NCBI GenBank assembly: GCA_919902765.1
Contig: CAKKRP010000017.1
Coordinates: 1 to 44,819 of the forward strand
Reading direction: 5' to 3'
DNA: 44,819 nucleotides
DNA from: Gammaproteobacteria bacterium
GTDB lineage: Bacteria; Pseudomonadota; Gammaproteobacteria; S012-40
The notes below the pieces were generated by a model, which was given only the letters and a program-made list of their open reading frames with translations, searched no databases and was not told the origin of the DNA. Both the position numbers and the translations under genes were made by a program. Position 1 is the first letter of the stretch, and each line of letters opens with the position of its first letter. Below are positions 35,891-44,767 of the stretch, one piece after another.

Positions 35891-36589
35891 ATGAATATAT
35901 GGTCATTTTTTAACCACCCCTTACCAGGACGGTGTTTGCTATGCGGCGCTTACGCACTTGCGGGCCATGCGCTGTGTTCAGGCTGTTTCGATGATTTACC
36001 CATGCTGACAAGCACTTGCCCGCGTTGCGGTATCGCGCTACCGACTACCGGCACAGGGCTCCCCTGTGGTGCATGCCAAACTCATCCCCCGCCCTATGAA
36101 CGCACGATTGCATTGTGCGCCTACGCCGCGCCGCTGGAGCAATTGATCCAACACTTTAAATTTCACAATCGGCTGACCATTGCCCCGACACTGGCGCGCA
36201 TGTTCGCAGCGCGCGTGGCCGATTTACCCCTGCTGCCTGAGGCGCTCATTCCGGTGCCTTTGCACATTTCGCGGCTACGCCAACGCGGTTATAATCAAGC
36301 CGTGGAACTCGCGCGGCCATTGAGCCGTTTATTAAACATTCCCGTCGATCTACACTCATTACAACGCACGCGCGCCACCGCCCCGCAATTGGAACTGGAT
36401 GCCGAGGCGCGTCGCAAAAATCTACGCAACGCCTTCCAAGTAGTGCGGCCGATTAACGCGCGACATGTCGCAATCATAGATGACGTGATGACCACCGGCA
36501 GTACCGTCGCGGTGATCGCAAAATTATTACGCAAACACGGCGTTGAACGCATCGACGTGTGGGTGATGGCGCGCACGCACATCAACTAA
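35891..36589 (+). CDS. comF: ComF-family (GntX) phosphoribosyltransferase-like protein
   Basis: A 232-residue cytoplasmic protein. The N-terminal zinc-finger region (CLLCGAYA, CSGCFDDL, CPRCGIALP, CGACQTHPPP) is followed by a type I phosphoribosyltransferase fold with the PRPP loop VAIIDDVMTTGSTV. In competent bacteria the family assists uptake of transforming DNA; in enterobacteria (GntX) the role is less clear. The start is the ATG at 35891, with AGGAGG 10 nt before; a TTG at 35858 would lie in the bio promoter. The association of comF with bioB, facing away, is common in gammaproteobacteria. Confidence 0.9.
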   Translation: MNIWSFFNHPLPGRCLLCGAYALAGHALCSGCFDDLPMLTSTCPRCGIALPTTGTGLPCGACQTHPPPYERTIALCAYAAPLEQLIQHFKFHNRLTIAPTLARMFAARVADLPLLPEALIPVPLHISRLRQRGYNQAVELARPLSRLLNIPVDLHSLQRTRATAPQLELDAEARRKNLRNAFQVVRPINARHVAIIDDVMTTGSTVAVIAKLLRKHGVERIDVWVMARTHIN

Positions 36590-36613
36590 CACACATTAAA
36601 GGACACATATCAT

Positions 36614-37213
36614 ATGCACAAACCCTATTCCGAATCTTGCGAGCAAAATCGCGCGCCTATCATCGAAATATTGCGCGTCGAATTCGCGGATCGCACCGCC
36701 GTGTTGGAGATCGGCAGCGGCACCGGTCAACACGCGGTGTATTTCGGTGCCGAATTAACACATTTAACCTGGCAAACCAGCGATGTCGCAGAACATCATC
36801 CCGGCATCAATGCGTGGTTACGCGACGCCGCCCTGACCAATGTCATCGTCCCCATAGACTTAGATGTGCGCGAGCCCACCCATTGGCCCACGCAAAAATT
36901 CGACGCGATCTTCAGCGCCAACGCAGTGCATATCATGAGTTGGGACGCTGTAATAGCGATGTTCACAGGATTGGGACAGGTGATGACGGAAAATGCGATA
37001 CTCGCGCTATACGGCCCATTTGATTTCGACGGAAAATTCACCTCGGAGAGCAATGCGCGCTTTGATCAATGGTTGAAGAACCGCGATCCGCTGAGCGGTG
37101 TGCGCAATTTTGAAGACATCAATGCGTTGGCGACCGCGCAGGGATTGCGATTGCAGCAAGTTTATGCGATGCCTGCGAATAATAGGGTGTTGGTTTGGGG
37201 GAGGGGTGAGTGA
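36614..37213 (+). CDS. DUF938-family SAM-dependent methyltransferase-like protein
   Basis: A 199-residue protein with the DUF938 pattern: PYSESCEQNRAPIIEILR at the start, the SAM-binding VLEIGSGTGQHAVYFG, DVREPTHWP, DAIFSANAVHIMSWD, then LYGPFDFDGKFTSESNARFD and RDPLSGVRNFEDI. Substrate unknown. SD AAGGA. It follows comF by 24 nt and may be co-transcribed with it. Confidence 0.88.
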   Translation: MHKPYSESCEQNRAPIIEILRVEFADRTAVLEIGSGTGQHAVYFGAELTHLTWQTSDVAEHHPGINAWLRDAALTNVIVPIDLDVREPTHWPTQKFDAIFSANAVHIMSWDAVIAMFTGLGQVMTENAILALYGPFDFDGKFTSESNARFDQWLKNRDPLSGVRNFEDINALATAQGLRLQQVYAMPANNRVLVWGRGE

Positions 37214-37403
37214 TTCATATTTGTCGCTATGAAATAGGATCTACTATACTTCATATCACTACCCAAAAGTTAGTCCGGGTCGTTGCCGTATGTTCCTGTT
37301 AGATGATCCGGGTGCCAACCTTCATTCAAATGCACAAGCCGACGTACTGAAGCCAATGAACAAACTCAGCAAGGATATTTCAATGTATGCTACCAACATC
37401 ATT

Positions 37404-38303
37404 TCAAACCATCACACCCCGATACGGATTTTGCTCAAACCACGCGCCTAAAAACCGCATCACCGCGCGTATACGCGTGTTGTATTGCACATCGCGGTGG
37501 CACACCACCCACAATTGCAATGGCGGCAGCGGAATATCCGGCAATATGCGTACTAACTCCGGCCACCGGCGCGCGAGGCCGACGTGCGTCGCGGTGATGC
37601 CTGCACCGGCGCGTATCAAATTGATTTGAGCCAGCAAATTATCGGTGCGCAACGGAAAATCTTCGCGCGCGAGCTGATATCCGAATTGCGCCGCTGCGTC
37701 GATGAAGTCGCGCCCTTGATCCATGCCGATGACATCCAGTTTTAGCAACTCTTCAAAGGTCTTGGGTTTACCGTGGCGGCGCAAATAATCTTTGTGCGCG
37801 AAAAATCCCAGGGCCATATCCGGTAGGCGACGCGCGACTAAATCCGGTTGTGTGGGTTGGTACATGCGCAACGCGACATCGGCCTCACGTTTATTCAAAC
37901 TGCTGGTGGCATTGGTAATGACGATTTCTATTTGTATTCCGGGATATTTCTTGCGCAACGCCGCAATCGCCGAGGGTAACAAATAATATCCAATAATTTC
38001 GTTCGCACTGATGCGCACCTCGCCCGCGATCTCCACCGCCAAGCCCGTCGCTTGGCGTACGAATGCGAGCGCGCCATCTTCCATGCGCATGGCGGCATCC
38101 ATCAAAGACTGACCTTGCTCGGTCAACTGTAGCCCTTGGGTAGTGCGTTTGAATAAATTTAATTTCGTCGCCGCCTCCAAGGCCTGGATCGCGCGCGTCA
38201 ACGTCGGTTGAGATTCCCCCAATTCACGCGCCGCCGCAGACAGGCTACCTGCGCGCGCCACCGTCAAAAATGCGCGTATCAACCCCCAATCTATGCTATT
38301 CAT
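37404..38303 (-). CDS. LysR-family transcriptional regulator
   Basis: A 299-residue regulator with an N-terminal winged helix-turn-helix (SLSAAARELGESQPTLTRAIQALEA, about residues 16-42) and a C-terminal periplasmic-binding-like effector domain (EIAGEVRISANEII, PGIQIEIVITNATSSLNKREADVALR). This subtype (DVALRMYQPTQPDLVARRLPD) resembles regulators of small oxidoreductase genes. It is divergent from the NAD(P)-binding gene at 38397, with a 93-bp gap that probably contains its binding site. Effector unknown. Confidence 0.92.
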   Translation of the reverse strand: MNSIDWGLIRAFLTVARAGSLSAAARELGESQPTLTRAIQALEAATKLNLFKRTTQGLQLTEQGQSLMDAAMRMEDGALAFVRQATGLAVEIAGEVRISANEIIGYYLLPSAIAALRKKYPGIQIEIVITNATSSLNKREADVALRMYQPTQPDLVARRLPDMALGFFAHKDYLRRHGKPKTFEELLKLDVIGMDQGRDFIDAAAQFGYQLAREDFPLRTDNLLAQINLIRAGAGITATHVGLARRWPELVRILPDIPLPPLQLWVVCHRDVQYNTRIRAVMRFLGAWFEQNPYRGVMV

Positions 38304-38396
38304 AATTGAATACCCGGCATCTATTTATGCCAATTCCTTAACCACCCTTGAATGGTCATACTATCACCATCGACCAACACTGACTAGGAGTACGTT

Positions 38397-39380
38397 ATGA
38401 AAAAGGCTTTGATTATGGGTATCACCGGCACCTTTGGCAGCCACGTCGCACGCGCCTTGGCGGCCCAAGGCTGGGCCATCCGCGCGCTGATGCGCGATCC
38501 CGCCAAGGCCCCGGAGGCGGCGCGCGATTACGACCTACAACGCGGGGACGCAGGCGATATCGACAGCATCCGTCGCGCCGCTGCGGATGCCGAGGTCATC
38601 GTGTATGCGGTCAACCCTCCGTATTATGCCTGGAACAACACCGCCTTGCCGTGGTTAAACAATGCAGTGACCGTCGCTGAGGAACGTGGTCTCACGCTAA
38701 TATTTCCCGGCAATGTCTATGTACACGATCCTGCTGACGGCCCTGTGTTCGACGAGCAATCGCCTTCGCGGCCGATCACTTCTAAAGGCCGGATACGTGT
38801 GGCGATGGAAGAACGTTTGCGCCTCGCCGCCAACCAAGGCGCACGTGTGATTCTGGCGCGCGCCGGTGATTTTATTGCCGCCGATGCCAAATCGGCGTGG
38901 CTCGCCGCGCTGTTAAAAAAAACCAAGCGGGGTTATACATTACATGCGCCCGGTCCACGTGATTTAAAACACACCTGGGCCTACGCGCCTGATCTCGCAC
39001 ATGCGGTCGCCGAATTGATCGCACGACGCGCTGAATTAACTGCATTTAGCGCGTTCCATTTTGGCGGTTATCACCTCAGTTTTGACGAAATGGCCGCCGC
39101 GATACAGCAGGCAACCGGCACCCATGTCAACATAAAAAATTTTCCGTGGTGGATAATGCGCAGCGTCGCGCCGTTTTCTCCATTTGTGCGCAGCTTGTTG
39201 GAAATGCGCTATTTATGGAATCGAGAGATTTGTTTGGATGATGGTAAATTGCGGCGCATTTTAGGGTCTGCGTTAAAACATACGGACGTGGCTACCGCGT
39301 TGCGGGATGCGGGGTTTATTGCCGGCGCAGAGACTACGAGAGACGTTATACTCAACCCAAAGCGGGCCGCAAACCCTTAA
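38397..39380 (+). CDS. NAD(P)-binding epimerase/NmrA-like Rossmann-fold protein
   Basis: A 327-residue protein with the nucleotide-binding motif GITGTFGSHVARAL at the N-terminus, the DAGDIDSIRRAAADAEVIVYAV stretch, and a KGRIRVAMEERLRLAANQGARVI helix in place of the usual YxxxK region. Atypical short-chain dehydrogenases of the NmrA/SDR-a5-like type have this layout. It may be an oxidoreductase, epimerase or redox sensor. SD TAGGAG. Probably controlled by the divergent LysR protein. Terminator 12 bp downstream. Confidence 0.85.
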   Translation: MKKALIMGITGTFGSHVARALAAQGWAIRALMRDPAKAPEAARDYDLQRGDAGDIDSIRRAAADAEVIVYAVNPPYYAWNNTALPWLNNAVTVAEERGLTLIFPGNVYVHDPADGPVFDEQSPSRPITSKGRIRVAMEERLRLAANQGARVILARAGDFIAADAKSAWLAALLKKTKRGYTLHAPGPRDLKHTWAYAPDLAHAVAELIARRAELTAFSAFHFGGYHLSFDEMAAAIQQATGTHVNIKNFPWWIMRSVAPFSPFVRSLLEMRYLWNREICLDDGKLRRILGSALKHTDVATALRDAGFIAGAETTRDVILNPKRAANP

Positions 39381-39391
39381 TACCCGTTCCT

Positions 39392-39426
39392 GACCGCAAG
39401 CCTCAATCCGCCTTGCGGTCGTTTTT
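39392..39426 (+). terminator. Rho-independent terminator
   Basis: GACCGCAAG / CTTGCGGTC is a 9-bp stem with an 11-nt loop followed by GTTTTT, right after the NAD(P)-binding gene. Confidence 0.92.
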
Positions 39427-39538
39427 CTACGAAAAATTCTTACCATAAACAATTACCCGCGCTTAGAGCGAACAAAGCTATTCGAGTCTCTACCAAACTA
39501 GGTTAAAATACCCCACCTCCGCCCCACTCTGGATCGCC

Positions 39539-41158
39539 ATGTTGCGCCTCACCGAAATCAAACTGCCCATCGCCCATCCCGAAGGCGCACTACGGGCGGC
39601 CATATTGGAACGCCTGGGCATCCAAGATGCCGATCTAATTGATTTCACCATCGCGCGCCAGGGCCACGATGCGCGCAATAAAAACGCGATCTATTTCGTC
39701 TATACCGTTGATGTGCGGGTAAAAAATGAAGCCGCTGTGCGTGCGCAATGCGCAGGCAACCCGCGCGTCACGGCCTCGCCCGACACTGAATATCGCTTTG
39801 TCGCGCGGGCACCCGCGTCCCTGCCCGCCCGCCCCGTCGTCATCGGTATGGGGCCTTGCGGATTTATGGCGGGCCTGTTGCTCGCGCAGATGGGCTTTCG
39901 ACCGATTATTCTCGAGCGCGGTAAAGAGGTGCGCCAGCGCACCCGAGACACCTGGGATTTATGGCGCAAACACCATCTGCATCCGGAGTCCAATGTCCAA
40001 TTCGGTGAGGGCGGCGCGGGCACCTTTTCCGACGGCAAATTGTATAGCGGCGTGAAAGATCCGCGTCACTTAGGGCTGAAGGTAATGCAGGAATTCGTGC
40101 AGGCCGGGGCGCCGGAAGAAATTTTATATGTCGGCAAACCGCACATCGGTACATTTCGCTTGGTCAGCATGATCGAAAAAATTCGTGCGACAATAGAATC
40201 ACTGGGCGGCGAGATCCGGTTTGAATCGCGCGTCGATGATTTCGATATTGTCGATGGAGCTGCGCGAGGACTGACCCTTTCCACCGGGGAATATATCGCT
40301 GCGAATCACGTCATTCTGGCGGTCGGCCATAGCGCGCGCGATACATTCCAAAAATTACATCAGCGCGGCGTCTATATCGAGGCCAAACCATTTTCGATCG
40401 GTTTTCGTATCGAACATCCGCAATCGATGATAGATCAATGCCGCTTGGGGCCGCACGCCGGTCATCCATTGCTGGGTGCGGCGGATTATAAACTGGTACA
40501 CCACTGCAAAAATGGGCGTTCGGTATACAGTTTTTGTATGTGCCCCGGCGGCACCGTGGTCGCAGCAGCGTCGGAAGAAGGTCGCGTCGTCACCAACGGC
40601 ATGAGCCAATATTCGCGCAACGAACGCAACGCCAATGCCGCCATCGTCGTCGGCATTACACCGGAAAAAGATTTCCCGGAACACGTGCTGGCGGGTATTG
40701 ATCTGCAACGCCGGTGGGAGGAACGCGCGTTTGCATTGGGCGGACGCGATTACAATGCACCTGCGCAATTGGTCGGTGATTTTCTCGTAGGCAAACCGTC
40801 TACACAACTCGGCGCGGTGTTACCGTCTTATCAACCTGGTGTGAATTTGACAGACTTGTCTACCGCCTTGCCGGACTATGCCATCACCGCGATCCGCGAG
40901 GCGCTGTCGGCTTTTGATAAGCAAATAAAAGGCTTTGCGATGCATGATGCGGTATTGACCGGCGTAGAGACCCGCACCTCGTCGCCGATACGCATCAAAC
41001 GCGATCCAAAAAGCTACCAAAGTATGAATACGCGCGGGCTCTATCCCGCAGGCGAAGGCGCAGGCTACGCGGGCGGCATCCTCACCGCTGCTATCGACGG
41101 CATTGAAGTTGCGGAAGCGGTGGCCTTGAGCATGGTCTATACGACGGTGAAACAATAA
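39539..41158 (+). CDS. COG2509-type FAD-dependent oxidoreductase
   Basis: A 539-residue uncharacterised flavoprotein. A small N-terminal domain of about 95 residues (MLRLTEIKLPIAHPEGALR, FTIARQGHDARNKN) precedes the FAD-binding loop (VVIGMGPCGFMAGLLLAQMG), then NVQFGEGGAGTFSDGKLYSG, CPGGTVVAAASEEGRVVTNGMS and the C-terminal YPAGEGAGYAGGI. This is the pattern of a widespread family annotated as NAD(P)/FAD-dependent oxidoreductase or, loosely, dehydrogenase; the reaction is unknown. A TTCGAG-17-TAAAAT promoter-like pair lies near 39480-39508. The next gene starts directly after its stop. Confidence 0.9.
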   Translation: MLRLTEIKLPIAHPEGALRAAILERLGIQDADLIDFTIARQGHDARNKNAIYFVYTVDVRVKNEAAVRAQCAGNPRVTASPDTEYRFVARAPASLPARPVVIGMGPCGFMAGLLLAQMGFRPIILERGKEVRQRTRDTWDLWRKHHLHPESNVQFGEGGAGTFSDGKLYSGVKDPRHLGLKVMQEFVQAGAPEEILYVGKPHIGTFRLVSMIEKIRATIESLGGEIRFESRVDDFDIVDGAARGLTLSTGEYIAANHVILAVGHSARDTFQKLHQRGVYIEAKPFSIGFRIEHPQSMIDQCRLGPHAGHPLLGAADYKLVHHCKNGRSVYSFCMCPGGTVVAAASEEGRVVTNGMSQYSRNERNANAAIVVGITPEKDFPEHVLAGIDLQRRWEERAFALGGRDYNAPAQLVGDFLVGKPSTQLGAVLPSYQPGVNLTDLSTALPDYAITAIREALSAFDKQIKGFAMHDAVLTGVETRTSSPIRIKRDPKSYQSMNTRGLYPAGEGAGYAGGILTAAIDGIEVAEAVALSMVYTTVKQ

Positions 41159-41944
41159 ATGAACATCGTTCAATTATCATCAAAAGAAAATGCGCATTAT
41201 AAACATCTCAAAAAAATCGCGGCCTCTGCGCAAGCGCGGCGCGAACATGCGCAAACACTGCTCGACGGCATACACCTGCTCACCGCACTCGCGGATAGCC
41301 ATGGCGCATTGACGGATGTTATTGTGCGTCACGGCGCGGAACATCATCCCGAAATCGCACAGTGTCTAACGCGGTTTCCCGGTACGCGTATCATTTTATT
41401 GGACGAAAAGCTGTACGATGCGATCTCGCCCGTCACCACACCGGTCGGCATTATGGGATTATTTTCGATTCCAAAACCGCCCTTGCGCCTGCACGCGTGC
41501 GCGGTGTTGTTAGAAAATATTCAAGACCCCGGTAATCTAGGCGGATTGTTACGTACGGCGGCGGCGGCGGGTGTGGGCGCGGTGTTTTTATCTGCCGGTT
41601 GCACCGAGGCATGGTCGCCCAAGGCCTTGCGTGCCGGGATGGGCGCGCATTTTTCTCTGGATATACACGAACAACAACATTTGCCGCAAATCGCCGCGCA
41701 ATACACCACCAGCATCGCAACACAATTGCACGCTCCGTTATCCATTTACGACCTCGCCTTTGGCGATTCCGTTGCATTTATTTTTGGTAACGAGGGCGCG
41801 GGATTAAGGACTGAACTGGCACTTTGCGCGACCCACCAAGTCCACATCCCTATGCCGGGCAGAATGGAATCGCTGAATGTGACGGCAGCGGCGGCAATAT
41901 GCCTGTTTGAGCGCGTGCGCCAACTGAGCGTACACCAGGGTTAA
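41159..41944 (+). CDS. SpoU/TrmH-family RNA 2'-O-methyltransferase
   Basis: A 261-residue knotted (SPOUT) methyltransferase. The three family motifs are visible: [34 protein letters not shown] and [18 protein letters not shown]. The N-terminal ~85 residues look like the substrate-binding domain ([20 protein letters not shown]) seen in RlmB/TsnR-like members. The target RNA is probably 23S rRNA, but the exact site is not visible. It begins at the base after the flavoprotein stop and is followed 4 nt later by rluF, so the three form one operon. Confidence 0.9.
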   Translation: MNIVQLSSKENAHYKHLKKIAASAQARREHAQTLLDGIHLLTALADSHGALTDVIVRHGAEHHPEIAQCLTRFPGTRIILLDEKLYDAISPVTTPVGIMGLFSIPKPPLRLHACAVLLENIQDPGNLGGLLRTAAAAGVGAVFLSAGCTEAWSPKALRAGMGAHFSLDIHEQQHLPQIAAQYTTSIATQLHAPLSIYDLAFGDSVAFIFGNEGAGLRTELALCATHQVHIPMPGRMESLNVTAAAAICLFERVRQLSVHQG

Positions 41945-41948
41945 TAAT

Positions 41949-42650
41949 ATGCGTTTAAATAAATACCTCAGCGAAACCGGCATGTGTTCACGTCGCGAGG
42001 CGGATGCATGGATAGAAAAAGGGCGCGTCAGCATCAATGGCAAGCGCGCCGAACTCGGCACGCAGGTGAACGACGGTGACGAGGTCCGCGTCGATAATCG
42101 CGTGGCGGGCACGCAGCAAAAGAAAAAAAAGGTGTATATCTGCCTGAATAAACCCGTCGGCGTCACCTGTACCACCGAACTCAAGGTCACAGACAATATT
42201 ATAGATTTCATCGGCCACCCGGAACGCATTTTCCCAATCGGGCGTTTGGACAAAGAGTCGGAAGGTTTGATCTTATTAACCAATAATGGCGACATCGTGA
42301 ACGAAATATTACGCGCCGAAAATAATCATGAAAAAGAATATATCGTCACCGTAGATAAGCCGATTACAGATTTCTTCATCACGGGCATGGCCAAGGGGGT
42401 CAATATTTTAGACACCGTCACCCAACCCTGCGTGGTTCAAGCGATCAATAAATTTGTATTTCGTATTATTTTGACCCAAGGCCTAAACCGCCAGATACGC
42501 CGCATGTGCGAGGCCTTTGGCTATGAAGTCAAACGTCTGCAACGCGTGCGTATTATCAACATCACATTGGGAAATCTAAAGCCCGGTCGTTGGCGCAACT
42601 TGACCGAGGCGGAATTGCGTGGTTTATTGCCAAAACGCGAGGTGTGGTGA
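41949..42650 (+). CDS. rluF: 23S rRNA pseudouridine synthase RluF
   Basis: A 233-residue enzyme of the RsuA family. S4 RNA-binding domain ([21 protein letters not shown]) at residues 1-50, then the catalytic domain with the conserved Asp in [30 protein letters not shown], and the [28 protein letters not shown] stretch (about residues 176-203). The KESEGL form and overall length suit RluF rather than RluB/RluE or RsuA. Immediately follows the TrmH-type gene. SD is weak. Confidence 0.9.
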   Translation: MRLNKYLSETGMCSRREADAWIEKGRVSINGKRAELGTQVNDGDEVRVDNRVAGTQQKKKKVYICLNKPVGVTCTTELKVTDNIIDFIGHPERIFPIGRLDKESEGLILLTNNGDIVNEILRAENNHEKEYIVTVDKPITDFFITGMAKGVNILDTVTQPCVVQAINKFVFRIILTQGLNRQIRRMCEAFGYEVKRLQRVRIINITLGNLKPGRWRNLTEAELRGLLPKREVW

Positions 42651-42744
42651 AAATTATATGACACCGGCATGGAAGCGCGTCTTCTATTTTAAATCTTAGC
42701 GACATCCCCGCGTAACATTCGCCCGCTATCGTAACCACACGCCG

Positions 42745-42764
42745 GAGTCACGTCGTTCTGACTC
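42745..42764 (+). other. Small hairpin upstream of the phosphatase gene
   Basis: GAGTCA / TGACTC with an 8-nt loop. No T-run directly follows. It may be part of the leader or an operator. Confidence 0.35.
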
Positions 42765-42769
42765 TGTTA

Positions 42770-42796
42770 TTTATTCAATTTATTAAATTTATTCAT
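42770..42796 (+). repeat. Three 9-bp AT-rich tandem repeats in the phosphatase leader
   Basis: TTTATTCAA, TTTATTAAA and TTTATTCAT follow each other without gap, ending about 8 bp before the Shine-Dalgarno GGAGAG. The 9-bp period differs from the 11-bp period of a Pho box, so PhoB control is not shown. Confidence 0.8.
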
Positions 42797-42817
42797 TTAC
42801 CCGTTGGAGAGATTTCC

Positions 42818-44380
42818 ATGCCGACCCTCATCAAGAAGACCTTGGCTGTTGCTGTCGCGACGACCATGCTCACGACTAGCATCGCGCCCGCATTGGCCGC
42901 GACACCCGCAGTGCAAGGCCCGGAAGCGGTAGCGGATTGGTATCAAGCAGGACAACAATTCGTGCGCGACGCCGAACGTTTGCGTCCGAATCTACGCCGC
43001 GCCAAAAATGTCATTCTATTCGTAGGTGACGGTATGGGCGTATCCACGGTGACCGCCGCGCGCATTCTCGAAGGCCAATTAAATGGCAAATCGGGCGAAG
43101 AAAATCGCCTTTCCTTCGAGCGTTTTCCCTATACCGCATATTCCAAAACTTATTCTTGGGATCAACAAACTTCGGATTCTGCGCCAACCATGACCGCGAT
43201 GATGACCGGTTACAAGGCGCGTGAAGGTATGCTGGCGGTTGATCACCTCACCGCGCGCGGTGAGTGCGATCCGACCGTGATTACCGCACATGCACTGCCG
43301 ACCTTGCTGGAACAAGCCGCTGCAGCGGGCAAGGCCACCGGTGTTGTGACGACCGCCCGCTTGACCCATGCGACTACGGCGGCAACTTACGCCCACACCT
43401 CGGTACGCGATTGGGAGGCGGATGCAAATAAACCCGCAGGCTGCGGCGTTAAAGATATCGCGCAACAACTGATCGAAGTTTCACCGACTGTGCGCAGTAG
43501 TCTGCGCGTGGCAATGGGCGGCGGACGGACGTATTTTATGCCTAAGACGCAATTGGACCCGGAATATAATAAAAAAGGCCTGCGCAATGATGGTCGCGAT
43601 CTCACCGCCGAATGGATAAATACGCGCGGCGCCGATGCAAAATATGTGTGGAACCGCGCGGGTTTCAACGCCGCTACGCCTGTTAACACAAACTATTTAT
43701 TGGGGCTGTTCGAAAACAGTCATATGCAATATGCCGCAGATCGCGCCAGCGACAAGGCAGGTGAACCTTCGCTTACCGAGATGACTGAAAAGGCCATCCA
43801 ATTGCTCGCCAAGGGCGATAAGGGCTTTTTTCTGCACGTAGAAGGCGGTCGTATCGACCATGCACATCACGCCGGTAACGCCAAACGCGCACTGCTCGAT
43901 GCCATCGAAATGGCCAAGGCGGTGCAAAAGGCTTATGAATTGACCGATCCGCGCGAGACCTTAATTATCGTCACCGCCGATCATAGCCACACCTTTACCA
44001 TCGCAGGTTATCCACATCGCGGCAACGGCATTGTAGGTCTAGTGTCTAGCGTTCCCGCCGTGGACGGCGCGCCGACGGTTCTTGACAAAGATAAGTTAGG
44101 CCTGCCCTACACGACGCTTGGCTACGCCAATGGCCCCGGCTGGCGCGACGCGCTCGTCAGCGGCGCGAAACGTCCTGACTTGACTGGCGTGGACACCACG
44201 CATCTCAATTTCCTGCAAGAATCCGCAGTGCCGCTTGATTCGGAGACCCACGCAGGCGAAGACGTGGGTATCTACGCCACCGGCCCGATGGCGCATTTGA
44301 TTCATGGTTCAATGGAACAAAATTGGATATATCACGTGATGAAGACGTCGTTCGATTTCGATGACGATAACCGTCGCTAA
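42818..44380 (+). CDS. phoA: Alkaline phosphatase (PhoA family), periplasmic
   Basis: A 520-residue enzyme. Signal peptide 1-28 (ALA-AT cleavage). Metal and active-site residues: D71 in VILFVGDGMG, the nucleophile Ser121 in QTSDSAPTMTAMMTG, the His/Asp metal ligands in FLHVEGGRIDHAHHAG, DH in IIVTADHSHTF, and the final metal-binding HAGEDV near residue 485. It would release phosphate from phosphomonoesters in the periplasm. The internal region with GVKDIAQQLIEVSP and GGGRTYFMPK is typical of the longer bacterial/eukaryote-like PhoA type rather than the enterobacterial form. SD GGAGAG. Terminator downstream. Confidence 0.95.
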   Translation: MPTLIKKTLAVAVATTMLTTSIAPALAATPAVQGPEAVADWYQAGQQFVRDAERLRPNLRRAKNVILFVGDGMGVSTVTAARILEGQLNGKSGEENRLSFERFPYTAYSKTYSWDQQTSDSAPTMTAMMTGYKAREGMLAVDHLTARGECDPTVITAHALPTLLEQAAAAGKATGVVTTARLTHATTAATYAHTSVRDWEADANKPAGCGVKDIAQQLIEVSPTVRSSLRVAMGGGRTYFMPKTQLDPEYNKKGLRNDGRDLTAEWINTRGADAKYVWNRAGFNAATPVNTNYLLGLFENSHMQYAADRASDKAGEPSLTEMTEKAIQLLAKGDKGFFLHVEGGRIDHAHHAGNAKRALLDAIEMAKAVQKAYELTDPRETLIIVTADHSHTFTIAGYPHRGNGIVGLVSSVPAVDGAPTVLDKDKLGLPYTTLGYANGPGWRDALVSGAKRPDLTGVDTTHLNFLQESAVPLDSETHAGEDVGIYATGPMAHLIHGSMEQNWIYHVMKTSFDFDDDNRR

Positions 44381-44397
44381 CATTTAGGCAAACCGTC

Positions 44398-44428
44398 CCG
44401 GCGCATATGCTAATCGTGCGCCGGTTTT
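44398..44428 (+). terminator. Rho-independent terminator of the phosphatase gene
   Basis: CCGGCGCA / TGCGCCGG is an 8-bp stem with an 11-nt loop followed by TTTT. Confidence 0.9.
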
Positions 44429-44458
44429 GCTAATTTTTTCGCGTGAGATTAAACCCGT

Positions 44459-44767
44459 ATGCGTATTCGATATTTTACATTTAGCATAGTTTTACTTTTC
44501 CATACCGCCGGTATTTATGCGCAGAATACCGGCACTACCCGCGAATTTCCGCCGCTTGCCGCACACTATACCGAGACACTCCAAGCCAAAAACAAGCCAT
44601 CCACTACCGACGAGTGGTATCTGACCCGACGCGACGACCAAGTTGAAACCAGCCGTGGACTCTACAGCGAGGTGTGGCAACGCGATGCGCGCGGAGAACT
44701 GACCTTGACCCGTGTATTCCATCAAGAGGGACTCGCCCAGAAGCGGGCGAGCCCCTTAACTTCACGT
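44459..44767 (+). CDS. Secreted protein gene, apparently interrupted by an intron (3' end missing)
   Basis: The reading frame opens at ATG with a signal peptide (MRIRYFTFSIVLLFHTAG, cleavage at IYA-Q). The mature part, TREFPPLAAHYTETLQAKN then DEWYLTRRDDQVETSRGLYSEVWQ, RDARGELTLTRVFHQE, looks like a real, moderately conserved small periplasmic protein of unknown function. No stop is met before the window end, but from about 44726 the frame runs through a hairpin and then the start of a group II intron, so the native C-terminus is not in the window. The SD is weak. Confidence 0.55.
44728..44755 (+). terminator. Terminator-like hairpin next to the intron
   Basis: CTCGCCC / GGGCGAG (7 bp, 6-nt loop) is extended by GGG/CCC across one mismatch. 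Only two T follow, so termination itself would be weak. Group IIC introns typically insert just downstream of such hairpins; the putative intron starts 12 nt later. Confidence 0.6.

Noticed and set aside
42761-42800. Pho box before phoA
   Set aside because: CTGTTATTTATTCA resembles a half site only loosely, and the repeat period is 9 bp, not 11.
44492-44725. Minus-strand frame opposite the secreted-protein gene
   Set aside because: The plus-strand frame has a clean signal peptide and plausible protein composition; the minus frame has no SD or domain.
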